Below the pieces are notes generated by a model, which was given only the letters and a program-made list of their open reading frames with translations, had not been told where the DNA came from and made no database searches. From positions 1,048,604 through 1,112,603 of the forward strand of contig CM017567.1 of NCBI GenBank assembly GCA_007844125.1: a stretch of DNA of 64,000 nucleotides, in the 5' to 3' direction. The translations under genes were made by a program, and so were the position numbers. Below are positions 51,859-63,415 of the stretch, piece after piece. The stretch is from Sinonovacula constricta (lineage: Eukaryota; Mollusca; Bivalvia; Cardiida; Solecurtidae). How positions within the stretch are numbered: the stretch's first letter is position 1; every line of letters starts with the position of its first letter.

Positions 51859-52624
51859 ACCAGTGTCACAACGATTGTCTTAGATCTACCACACCAATCA
51901 ATTACGAACAAATATCATGCAGAAGTCAAGAAGACAACAACTATTTCAGGTTGAATGAGTCTTCCTGAAGATAAATGACGGTCTAGTATCAATCTTATGT
52001 ACATACCTGGTGAAAACGTAGATATCGCAGCGTTTAATGTTTTTATCAGTTTTTTTAGTTTGTTTTTGAAACCTTCCATAAATATAACTTGTTTATTTCT
52101 CAAATGCACCGAAAGAAAAAGATAACGTGTATAAAGCCATGACGAGTTAGCCAACAAAGATATGTTTATTATAATTGTCCTGTTTTTCAATGCACACAAT
52201 GCAAAAAAAACACAACAACATTGGTTTAATAATTGATTGTAAAAACAAGGCAAACGAACTTTTGGACAGGTATACATAAATAACGTGCACACATTACTGA
52301 CGCTAAATGTTAAATAAAAAGATTACTGCTTTGTCCGCTGTTTGAAGTATCCAACCAGTGATCAAACAAATGTGAAATAATTATCTAACGCTAAATTGCT
52401 GTTTTACCTCAAAAGACTGCCGATATTTTTTTATTCTGTGTAAGCCGAATGTAATACAAACATGTCTCTTGTGACTAGACACCGGCGTTCGATATTAAGT
52501 GATATGAACATGTAACCACTTGGGTGAAACTCTTTCAACATTAATAAAGAAGGAGCAAATAAAACGAGAATAATCGCCAATAAAGCCTCAAAAGGAATAG
52601 TTTTGTTACCTACAAGGCGTGACG
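51859..52624. other. Intergenic DNA after the cysteine-repeat pseudogene
   Basis: No recognised feature. The 125-aa minus ORF at 51915-52292 has no motif or paralogue. Confidence 0.4.
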
Positions 52625-52668
52625 TGAAATATATTACAGAAAAAACTTTTTTTCTGTAATATATTTCA
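52625..52668. repeat. Perfect 21-bp inverted repeat with 2-nt loop
   Basis: TGAAATATATTACAGAAAAA plus one A is followed by CT and its exact reverse complement. It could extrude as a hairpin. It lies 8 bp from the GA microsatellite. Confidence 0.95.
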
Positions 52669-52675
52669 TATATAT

Positions 52676-52741
<66 letters not shown>
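52676..52741. repeat. (GA)n microsatellite
   Basis: An uninterrupted AG run with one AAAG interruption near 52717. Confidence 0.98.
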
Positions 52742-52742
<1 letters not shown>

Positions 52743-53004
52743 TTTAAATTTGCATAAGTGACTGTAAATTGTAGCATGAAAAATACTTGTTATATATAGA
52801 GACTATCCGAGTGCAGGGTAGCACTCAATAACGTCTTTGTTAATAAATACACTATTTTAAAATTGTTCTTCTGACGGATAACTCCGGTGTGGAAAGACTA
52901 CAATCAAAATGCAAACCGATGTTATAACAACAAGCAATGTAAAGTACATTTTAACATAAAAGCAGTATGTTACCTACATTCCACTATAACTATTCACGTA
53001 ACTA

Positions 53005-53118
53005 TGTACATATGTACACATCAATAGTAACAATATGTAAGATAACTGCCTTATAAAAGGATCCTAGATATTATTGACTATGATACACAAGTTATTGTGA
53101 TGGTGCTATATGGTAAAG
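53005..53118 (+). repeat. Direct repeat, left copy (about 115 bp)
   Basis: Contains ATCAATAGTAACAATAT, AAGATAACTGCCTTATAAAA and ATATTATTGACTATGATACA. It is highly similar to 53728-53839, about 0.72 kb away in the same orientation. Confidence 0.9.
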
Positions 53119-53144
53119 CTCGTATATTTAGGAAATAGAATTAA

Positions 53145-53215
53145 AGTTTCCGTGATCTATCACGGTCTTGAGTTAGGATGCGTATTAATTTAATCACGTA
53201 GGTCGTAGTGAAATC
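53145..53215 (+). repeat. Short dispersed repeat, copy 3
   Basis: Shares GTGATCT, GATGCGTATTA and TTTAATCAC(G/T)AAGG-like words with 17735-17825. It lies between the two 115-bp direct repeats. Confidence 0.45.
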
Positions 53216-53727
53216 TAAATTACGAACACGATTAACAACGTGTTTTCGCGTATTAATTTGCGATATAACTTAGGTACATCGCATAAACTATCGGTTTGTT
53301 TTTGGTATGAACCACTGTGGTTTATAGTTTAATTATCAATTGTGAATTAATACCATTGCAGGAAAGTTATTTTCTGAAGGTTAGTTAATTTTACATCAAT
53401 TTAGAAAAACAAATAGAATCATCACGTCCTAAATAAAAGATGAATAAGTCTGGAAAGTACATGTAAAGTAAAATGTCAACGATCTTGTCTCCCTTTAATA
53501 ATTGTATAGTAATGCAAATGTTATCAAATAAAATAAAAATACATTTTATTTCTTTTCACCATTTTGCCGGAAACTGCTTCCTTTTATTTAACAAAACATT
53601 ATATAATTACAAACATATAAATAGAAAAACAGTCGCTGGAATTGACATGTGTCCCCGAGGAAGCAATGACCATAAATATAAATTTTGGTCTTCAGTGTTA
53701 AACTTGTAAAACTTGCTAAACAGTTAA

Positions 53728-53839
53728 TATACATGTACATATCAATAGTAACAATATATAAGATAACTGCCTTATAAAAGTATCATAGATATTATTGACT
53801 ATGATACACAAGTCATTGTGGTGGTGCTATATAATAAAT
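53728..53839 (+). repeat. Direct repeat, right copy (about 115 bp)
   Basis: Counterpart of 53005-53118 with scattered substitutions. The pair encloses about 610 bp of AT-rich DNA without a supported gene (the 78-aa ORF at 53473-53709 is unrecognised). The pair could be terminal repeats of a small element or a local duplication. Confidence 0.9.
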
Positions 53840-54573
53840 TTAGATTAAAGTACTGTATTTAATATAAGAGATTTGTCTTAGAAACGAAAATGAGACAGAC
53901 GAACAAACTTACTTCCGTTCGTACAGACGCACGGACAGACGGACAGTGCGATTAATAATTGCCACGCTTCGCGTCATGTGTATGTCTATATACCTGTAAG
54001 AAAACAGTATATAGCTTGCAAATGTCAGTTTAATTGTTGTCTAAGCCAAATATATTTTGGATGGTAACTTATATGTTTCACATAACAATTAAAATATTTT
54101 CTAATTTGATCCGGTTCCATCGGCCATACGAAGGCACACTTAAAATGAATTAAATCTTTGATACTTTCGATTGTGTTCAGCGACTTAATCTGTCTCATCA
54201 TTATATTATAAAGTTATGTTTGGTTACATAGAAGGTAATCTATTTCTGGTTGAATTCCGAAACCCATTATGATAAGGCTAGAACTGATTGGAAAAATGTT
54301 AATGTTGAGTTTTAACTCCTAGCTGCCACATGTCAAAATTCTGTTGTCTATAACTTAAATTTGATTCGGTTAAATACTCTATATCAGCTGACTGGCTGAC
54401 ACGGCTGATCGGTTCACATCACGAATGGTAGCTAAAGTCGGATATTACAAAATGTAAGATCTGACGGCGGCCCGCAAATACCGCCTATAAACAAGAATGG
54501 TTTTCCACGATTACTATTTTATAACAACCAATTAGAGAGCGTAATGCATAACGCTTTCGGTAAGAGTCGCAAA
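53840..54573. other. Intergenic DNA before the helicase relic
   Basis: A GACAGACGGACAG-like short simple repeat is present near 53920-53946. No gene recognised. Confidence 0.45.
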
Positions 54574-54825
54574 ATGGCCGCTATCGATAATCCAGTAGAA
54601 AAGTCTTTGACAAAATTAGGAATTCTCTCGTTAAAACCACTTTAGAAGCAAATTCTTGATTGCATTATGAACAAGAAGGACTGTAAAGCAATATTACCAA
54701 CAGTATATGGAATGTCACTTCCATATCAGCTGTTTCTATCAATAGAAAATGACAGACGAGACATGCTCTGTTTGTGTCGCTGTTCAGAACGCTTCGGATC
54801 ATCATTTACTTTTACGATTTTGTAG
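54574..54825 (+). pseudogene. RecQ-type helicase relic, N-terminal fragment
   Basis: From the Met at 54574 the frame reads M-A-A-I-D-N-P-V-E-K-S-L-T-K-L-G-I-L-S-L-K-P-L, then TAG at 54643-54645, then K-Q-I-L-D-C-I-M-N-K-K-D-C-K-A-I-L-P-T-V-Y-G-M-S-L-P-Y-Q-L-F. Superfamily 2 RecQ helicases begin their ATPase domain with an L-x-x-x-G-x-x-x-(F/L)-(R/K)-x-x-Q motif 0 and P-T-G-(Y/S)-G-K-S-L as motif I. Here the motif-0 Gln codon has become TAG, the Walker A Gly has become Val and the Walker A Lys has become Met, so ATP binding would be lost. Similarity fades after about residue 58, and the frame ends at 54823-54825; later helicase motifs are not seen. RecQ-like sequences are often spread as mobile-element passengers in invertebrates, which may explain the isolated fragment, but that is inference. 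Confidence 0.6.
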
Positions 54826-56910
54826 GCGACAATCTGATTGGTTGGGAAGGTTTTATTGACTCGTCGTCAGATCCTGATAGCGGAGCGGTTTTCCGGTTAT
54901 GATTTTTATCATACTGGAATGGTAGTCTGAAGCAATATCTGATCTTGCAAGCGCTTGCGCAAAATACAACGAGCTAAGTTAGCCGATTTTGTCATTCTAA
55001 TATGACTAAACTTCTATAAAACATGAGAATATGTTTGAGTCACTCAATGTTACTGCCAAACACTAAGACTTCCCATTCCTTCGGAACGGGTTTAATATTC
55101 ACATCGAGGTTTCAATTTAAACCACTGACAGTTCTGAAGTATATCTTCTTTGGCGGACCATTCATGTCGAGCACGAGTGAATAAAAGAAATGATTGAGAA
55201 GTTTGGTTGATTGGTGGTTTTATATGAAATTTTAAAGCAACTATTTTTCTCTGGAAAATGGTATGTAACATCAATATCCAGAGACTATGTAGATAAATTT
55301 ACAAAAGCACATGTAACGTAACCGGAAACCACTTCATAATTAGTATCTTTGAATTTTGCATAATGTTTGCATATGAACTTACACTTTGCCAAACATATTT
55401 GATGCATCCTTTAGAATACTCTAATTCCAATTATGCTACTGTTATGATGGTAAAATAAACATAATGTTAACATTTAGTCCTAGGTACATACGCAAGTACA
55501 TATATCGAAGAACGTACAAAGAAGCAGTCCTAGCTACTTGCATAAGCATTGACATGTAAGGGTGAAAACAGAATTAATGTACATTTATCTTGAGTTTTAA
55601 TAACCTAAATTTGGAAAGAAGTCGAATTAAATCCAGCGTTTCTGTTATGTTTCGGTGAAATTAAACAGCAACAGCTGTTATTCCTCCAAATATGAAGAGC
55701 ATTTATATGTACAAAATAGTAAGCAACATATTACAACGAAAAAACTATATACAATCTAAGTTAAGACATAGTTACAAAAGTAATTAAAGCCACGGTTCAT
55801 TTTGTTGCTATTTGCAGTAAACATCATCAGCAACTACAAGACAATAAAAGTCCACATGTGCAATTTCCGTGAGTATTCGATGATATAAGCTATCACTAAT
55901 GTCCCTTGGATCACGTCTTAAAGTGGGATAGTGATTGATGCACGTTGTTTAATTTTTGGAATGTTGACAAGAGAACGCTGGGTTATTTGAATTTTGGACA
56001 GTATTTAGGATTGTTCGTGTGTGATAATTGCTCGGGCCGTATAATTATCGTGATTATTTCTACAACTTTTTTTCTTTCATTTTACCCTCTCAAAGCCTGT
56101 CATCTCACTTCGGCAAAACAAATCAATGAACTTCGATTAAAGACCAGATTTAAAAACATTATTGTGCTCACTACAAGAATAACATACTAATACAATGCAC
56201 CTTGAATTATTTATACATTGGGATTCATTCAACATTTCCACTAAAATTTACTGATTCTACAATGTGGCTCAAACGCTCGGATTATTCTCAATTCTCATAA
56301 AAGACAAGGTAGATTTTGTGTAAACACGCACGCGCCGCATACGCCCATATGTATTACATAGATCGACACAAAATACATACGCAGATACAGGATGTTGTAT
56401 CATACTGTCAAAATTGAATGATAAAACGAAGTAAAAGTCGTGTGCAAAAATAAAATAAAACTAAGCATACTTACAGCTATCTACATTATGACCTGTCCTT
56501 TAATAAACTTTCTTATGTTTCCTCTTTCATCATGTGATATTTGTAGCTTGTTTGAACGAAAGATAGCTAAAGTTTAGGAAGAACTGAAATGATGTAAGAT
56601 AGACATTAAAAATATGGTAGAACAATTCCCTCTATATTAATTAACATTATAAATCGTTGTATGGAGATAGAGACACATCTGGACAAATGCACGTTTACAT
56701 GTATCTTTGTTTATTTCGCAGAATAAAATTTTCACCACCTGAGTATAATAGAAGCAGCACACGTCTGGAAAGAGATGTGAGATGAACGTTTGTGTCGTCT
56801 TTTTAAGACAGTAAGAATAGAACAACGACTTGAGGTCATGTAAATTGTAGTTACATGCATGGTGACATGCTACTTGAAAAAATATTCATGTCTTTACCAT
56901 ATAATCTTGT
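54826..56910. other. Intergenic DNA without supported genes
   Basis: No recognised feature. ORFs of 60-81 aa are treated as chance. Confidence 0.45.
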
Positions 56911-57060
56911 AAAAGTAACATAAATTATATCCTGGCTTCGCTGACCTTGATTTGATCCGGTGTTGATTGCTGGTGTGGTGGATATAAAAGTAACATAAAT
57001 TATATACTGACGTCGTAGACCTTGATTAGATCCGGTGGTAATTGCTGGTTTGATGGATGT
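56911..57060 (+). repeat. 75-bp tandem duplication (two units)
   Basis: Units 56911-56985 and 56986-57060 both run AAAAGTAACATAAATTATAT, ACCTTGATT, GATCCGGTG and ATTGCTGGT, ending TGGATRT. They differ by scattered substitutions, so the duplication is not recent. Confidence 0.92.
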
Positions 57061-58045
57061 AAAGGTGGTTTATTCGTCCCATTGTTTAAGTTATGTGTTA
57101 CTTTTCTAGTCTATTTAAGCCATTCAAGTATCTGCATAATAACATCAATCAATGAAATGGAGCAGAATTTGATATTACAAAGCATTTGCTGAGCTTATCA
57201 ACAATATCTCTTCACGACTTTTTCTATTCGGAATTATCATTTGAGGTAACTTTTTTCCGTTGTTCCGTTTTAATTGGTCGGGTGTCGACAAATGGTGAAG
57301 GAGATAGGCGTTAATTGTATACTTGAATAACAACAACAACGAGGATAAGTTTGTAGAATTTTAAGTGTGTGTATTGTTTAAATGAAGCTGGCTTTCAGGA
57401 AAAACACTTGAACGACGAACGGCTGAAGTGAACACTTAAAGAAGATACAAGCGAGCTACACTGGTGATTCATTTTGAAGGCTTATCTTTGTTTTGCTATA
57501 ATAAATGAAAGTACATCGTGCTTGCTTAAAGCTATTTCCAATCAATGTCTAGTGGATACGTGGATAGCAATTTGCTACGCTGTTAAGATGCACAAGATTT
57601 CGAAATAACTATTACCAAATGTTCGACTTCACTACAAAGCAACTTCATCATTATGTGATAAATTAACAAGTACTTCTACAACAATCACTATTAACCCACC
57701 CCCTTTCCACCTTGATACGGTTACGTATCGAATGCATCTGCGCAAAACGGAAACCGTCTGGCAATAAACAGATGCATCTAAGTATTATGAGAGTATTTAC
57801 CGAGTCCAATTAAATAAGGCGGTTACTATCTATAAGAACTACTATGTGATGTGTTATGTGCCAATGATAATAGTGTGTAGATAATGTAACTAATTAAATT
57901 CAGCTTCTATAATTTATCCACAAAGTCTTCCTACTTCTTTCGTCGGTTTCCATTGAACACTGCGTTTATCGACAATTATTTTTCTCACTCAACAAGGTGA
58001 CGTCGTTGAATATTGAAATTGTGATAAATTTATGCCTTTATTTAC
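57061..58045. other. Intergenic DNA without supported genes
   Basis: Only a small inverted word pair (GATGCATCTG near 57733 and CAGATGCATC near 57769) stands out. Confidence 0.45.
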
Positions 58046-58262
58046 GGGGAGCCCGTAACTTAGTGGTGAAGTCGCCGATTTGTAATTCCTCCTACTCTTA
58101 CCTTCCCACTGCGTGGGTTCAAGCCCCGTTCGGGGCGATGGACTTAATGTTGGAAGGTCTTACAGCCGGTGGTTCTGCGAAGGCATTTGCCTGGGGTCTT
58201 CCTCCACCAAAATAGCTGGACGTCGTTATAATGATCATAGTTGGTCGTTGGGATGTATCTAA
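58046..58262 (+). mobile_element. tRNA-derived SINE, second family, copy 2
   Basis: Matches the SINE at 1397-1649: GTCGCCGATTTGTAA, a B box GGGTTCAAGCCC at 58115-58126, GGACTTAATGT, GGAAGGTCTT, CACCAAAATAGCTGGACGTC and TATAATGATCATA. An A-box-like TAACTTAGTGGTGAAG precedes it. No target-site duplication is clear. The 72-aa ORF at 57997-58215 is SINE-derived. Confidence 0.85.
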
Positions 58263-58274
58263 CAACTTAATTTA

Positions 58275-58299
58275 GGTTGTTGTTGTTGTTGTTGTTGTT
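58275..58299. repeat. (TTG)n microsatellite
   Basis: About eight TTG/GTT units just beyond the SINE. It may have grown from the SINE's simple-repeat tail. Confidence 0.9.
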
Positions 58300-60105
58300 T
58301 CCACAGTATGAATCAGAAACATGTTGATTTACATTAAATTTTATTATATTTACGCAACAGTAAAAATATGTAAATCAATCCAAAGCTAATTGTCATTTTG
58401 CGGCCGACTATCTTCAGTTTAGCAGCACGATATAGATCTGGGACATTTCAGTGATTTTTTTACCCGATTGTTGCCGCGAGATTTTTCGAGATGTAATCTT
58501 TCATGCATATGTAAAACCTTACTGTCTTAGTTTTATTAACAGGCCAAATTCTTAATGCAGTGATAACACAGTATAATAAAAAAGGGTTCTGCACGGGTTA
58601 TAAAGTTTGAACTTAACATAAAACTTTCTTTAGAATTTCAACATTTAGAGCAAATCAAATTCAAACGATGTGAGCAGGTGTTATTTTGTCATATTGACTT
58701 TAAATATTAGTTGAAATCTATAATATAGGTAATATATTACTACATTCGTGAGAAAAACAGCGGTTGTTAAAAATCAACAGATTACTGTGAAAATGGTACC
58801 TAATTAATTGTTATTCGTACCAATAGAAGAAAATTAAACTTAATACATAAAATGTTTTGTGCTATAATTGTGTTGCTAGTTACTTCGTGCCTTTTAATGT
58901 TTATAAAATCACACGTGTTTGAAAAAAAACTACTTGTTCTTAAATATTCTGTTCGAAGTTACATGTTTTAAACGGAAATTAATATATTTTTGCATAAATG
59001 ACAATACTTGAAAAATATCCGGCCAAAGGAGGAGACACTTTTATTATTTAAAAACGGCTTAAGCAATTCAACATTACAAGCATAACACTTCACTTTAATA
59101 GATGGCTTAATAATAACACTTATTTCATCATGCAGCAATTTATGTAAACCACTTACATTAAGTACTTTATTTATGTTTCAAGTTGCACTCTAGTGAACAA
59201 AATATAACCATGTTGTACTTCAGTAAAGTATCTTGAACAGGAAAATGTTTCACAAATTATTAAGGCTGTCATGTTATGGAATACATAGTAGACATGATTG
59301 ATTTGCATAATTGTTTGCATTATTGGCTTACCGTGTAATGGTTATTTTTAAAAGCTTTAATGTTGAGATTTTATTGGTCTTCTTTTTAGAGAACGCCATA
59401 GACATATTAAAAGATAGAGTTGATTTTATAAAAAATAAATACTGTTTAGGAAATGTACTTCAATTATTAATTAACAATTCTTTGAATAATTAACTTATTT
59501 TGTTTTTACTTTCAACATTAGTAAGTCACTACCAGTTTAGGATATGCTACACAAACAATCGGAGTTTTAATGCATCAAACATAAACTACAAAATTAGATA
59601 AGATTAGAACAATAAGACCAATGAGATCGTGATTTAAATAAATGGGTTTTGCTATCAGGATTCTCTGAAGTAGGAAGAGGCTGAAAACATGGGAACGTGG
59701 TTCACGACTTACATTTGCATCATTTGCATAAAAGTACTATTCTAGCGGTGAAGAATTAGATGTCATTGTTTGAAGATGACACCCTTTATAATGGGACATT
59801 TATGAATGTTGATTTAAATATCCTTGTTATATTTAGCCTAATATCTGATATGAAAGTAACATATAAATAAACAAACATAAATTTGACTTACTCTTATATA
59901 AAATACATTGCACTTAAATGAATAAATAAATATACATGTAAACAGCGGGACAAAATAGTGTTGTTGTTTTGTAATGTATTGTTATTGTGATATTTTGATA
60001 AATATTGATTAAAAAGTAATATACACCTTCAAAACATATTTCCATAACATTATTTTAACTTAACTGAAACATGTATATTTACAATATTGACGTATCAACA
60101 ATATT
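58300..60105. other. Intergenic DNA without supported genes
   Basis: AT-rich sequence. No recognised gene, RNA or repeat. Confidence 0.5.
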
Positions 60106-60530
60106 CTGAAAATGCCTGTGTTATTTTCCTAATCAAAGTCACACCCCTTTCTTTTCTAAATACTATGTGGACATTTTTTTTCAGTGACGTCACTACTTTC
60201 GTCATAACTTATCAAAGAAAACATCAGCGCTTGGACATTTTGTATTCGAATAGATCGGGTTTCTTTTCATTGCTTGCATTTGAGAAACCCATCAGGAAGT
60301 GCGAGGTAAGAGCTCTGTAAAACCGGTTTAAGCACCCCAGTCGGCCCATATTGCCGACTGACCGTTCCAAGGCGGTAACGGTTGGGTTTGCTCTTTCGCT
60401 AAATGACTCATCACAAATTTGTTCTTACTTTTCACTTGTTTTGTATGGAAAATACCTTTGTCCTGTGCTTTTTCAGAGTATGGTATATGTTGCAATGCGC
60501 ATAGGACTTTGTCATATATTCTTATTCTAT
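60106..60530 (-). mobile_element. Dispersed direct-repeat element, second copy (one end missing)
   Basis: In reverse orientation this matches 21066-21440: the terminal motif at 60478-60530, then the interior with GCCGACTGACCGTTCCAAGG near 60352, ATTGCTTGCATTTGAGAAAC near 60269 and GTGACGTCACTAC near 60184. Similarity fades beyond about 60106, and the second terminal repeat is not found, so the copy is truncated or its distal part is replaced. The 77- and 71-aa ORFs here are element-derived. Confidence 0.75.
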
Positions 60531-63254
60531 AATGATATATTAAATAACATGGTTTTTAGTTCATAATTAATTGAAAATAGTTTGAAAACTATGACAATAA
60601 TTTTACAATTATAAGGTTTAAAAATTGCATTTATATTAAATTTAATTATTTAAAGATATTTCGAGTTTTAGAACGATTTCTATAAAACATACATATCCAT
60701 TTCCCATCTGTTATACTGCACCTATACTTATAAATCTCAGTATGCAATAATAAAACACTCTTTAGTCAACATAAATGCAATACTGTTTATTAAAATGTAT
60801 CATTTGATTGTACGAATATAAAAAGTCAGGTACACCGAATTGTTTCTGACAAGATATGTTCATAGAATCCATAGTACAAATTTTTTGATGTCCACTATGC
60901 ACCTTCTGTAAAACAAATGAAGAAATAATGTCATCAATATTTATGGGATGATTTAAGGGTAAAACGAAACTCACACTGACCAAATGATCGTAACAATGAA
61001 GACTGAATTCTTTAATTCTAAAGTTTTATATTGAAGCATAAAAATGTTTTGTTCATTTTGCAGATATTTATTTTGTTAGATGTTGATATAACTAATCTTC
61101 TTTAAATCTTCTTTAAAAAAACGAATATAAGTTCACATTGTTAAATGCAATTATAGTGAAGTATTTCGGCTAAGAGAGTGTATACTGACATAAATGTCTG
61201 CATGTATTCCTATTATATGCTGATTTATTTATCTTTTTTTAAAAGTGGGCATTACTAATGCCAATGGCAAAGACGCGCCGACATTTTAATGAAAACTGGC
61301 GACAGTTAAATGCATTTATGTAAAATGTTCTTATGTTCTGGGGGTGATAAAATGAGACATACAAGTGAAAGAAAACATTAATTCTCTTTGGTCCACAGGG
61401 TTATCATTTTCACTATGGGTCACAAGGAAAATAATAAGTAATTACTAGGGGTATAACATGAAATATAATAAACAACTTTGTGCTACTCGTGATCATATTT
61501 TCTCTATGGCCACTCGTTATTTTGAATACCTCACCGAAATCGACAAATAACCTCTATGAATATGGCGTATCTAACGATATGATCCGCATAATAGATAGTA
61601 TTCTATTTATGATTTAGGTATAGAAATTTCAGCTATTTCCGTATATCTTGTATGGACAACATGACAATCGTTGACACGCCATTACATCTCTTAAGGCAAT
61701 CACAAGAAAACCTTTGAATGAGTGTTCATACGTAATGTTTTCAACCAATACTCGTTTGGATTATTATGGTAAATACTTAAAGACTGCTTATTTAACAAAC
61801 TATGACTAATATCTTTTAATAACATACTGTTCCTGGCATTTTCGGAAATATAAAATGACAGAGTGTAGAATCCCATTTAGTATTTATTACACAATATCAC
61901 TACACTATAGCAAGAACATCAAAAAGCACAGTCGCAACTAAATAGAAAATACATTTAAGCCAATTGGCTTTCCTTTACAATGTTACGTTAGGTGCAAGAC
62001 TACAGTTTTGTCTAAAGTAAGATTGCCTTGCAGTCCAAAGTCATTCATTTATTAAAAATTATATTGCAAAGGTAGTACTTACATTTGATAACAGAAACGC
62101 CAGTGTAAAAGTCAAAATGTTAGCGTTTACTTGAAAGTCGAAAGGTTTTAGTGAAAGTTGTAATGTTACACCAAACACAAGTCCACATTTTTTGAACACC
62201 TTCTACATATTTTCTTTTTAAAAATGTATAAAACGTTTTCATATAAAAAGTGCAAGCTTTCGCTGATCATTTTTTTTTTACTCGACTTATTCTGTATTTT
62301 TCATGAAGTAGTGAACATTAGTTTATACAAAGATGTACATGGTACATAGTCAAAAAGCAAATCAGGAGAAACAATCTGACCCGGATGCCGCTCCATACTG
62401 CTACATTTATATCTCGACTTCAGTCATCGATGGTCATAACTTTCTGTTCTACAAACAACTAAATGCATTTAATGTTCGCCGCTTGACATTATGCAATTCC
62501 TTAACAAGAAGTGAGTTTAACAAATCTGGATTATTAGCGTATTAGATTTTTTCACTTCTTTTAGATGAAATTATCGGGAAAAATCAATTTTGTATTAAAT
62601 AATCGCATTTAAATAAATCTTTGATAGAACTGTCGGAGTTTTGTAAAATTTGTACTTACAAAACTTTATTAAGAAAACAGTTGGAACATTTTGAGTACCA
62701 ACGGAGATACTTGTTTAATTGCAAAACACTTTATTTTACATTACTTAACATTAATTTTAAATTATGCTTTATGTACTTTTGGCATGAGTTGTTTCTTTTC
62801 TTTGTCGGAATGTCATATTTCAGAATTTTAGATAAAATATGTTATTACCAAAATATTACAGGCGTTAATCATCAGGTTACACTGTACTGTTATTTCCGTC
62901 ATACATTTTCAAGGACTGGACAAGTCAAATCACTCTGATTTACCTGTTCGTGCTGTTAGGTAAGTGCCAGTTATTTAATATATATTTGTTATTATTGATA
63001 GTACATTTAATACATTGAATTCTTTTGGAAATTCTACCTTTGTCAGTATTGTTTACTAAACGCGTGTTTTATGTTTTGTATTAAACCATTCCCGTGTATT
63101 CTTTACACGTATATAGTCTTTTGTTGCTCTTTATGGGATTAAACCATGAATGAATTAAAACAACAACAGGAAATTACGTATTACAGAACAAATAAAAAAG
63201 TATTACTACATATGAATTTAACTGTATATAAATACAGATTTACATGTTTAAATA
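60531..63254. other. Intergenic DNA without supported genes
   Basis: AT-rich sequence. A 105-aa ORF (62621-62938) and smaller ORFs have no recognisable motif. A donor-like TTAG/GTAAGT lies near 62957 without an identifiable exon. Confidence 0.4.
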
Positions 63255-63415
63255 AGAATATATGACAAAGTTCTCTGAGCAATGCAACATATACACAAAG
63301 GATTCACATGTAATCTAAATGTAAAAGTAAGAACACATTTGTGATGTGTAATTAACAAATACAGCTAACCCAGCAATTACCGCCTTGGAACTGTCAGTCG
63401 GCAAAATGAACTTTT
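63255..63415 (+). mobile_element. Dispersed direct-repeat element, third copy (fragment)
   Basis: The terminal motif AAGAATATATGACAAAGTTC at 63255 leads through CATGTAATCTAAATGTAAAAG to AATTACCGCCTTGGAACTGT and CAGTCGGCAAAATGAAC, paralleling 21063-21235. Similarity then stops, so this is a 3'-truncated copy. Confidence 0.7.

Noticed and set aside
57997..58215. 72-aa ORF
   Set aside because: Lies almost wholly in a tRNA-derived SINE.
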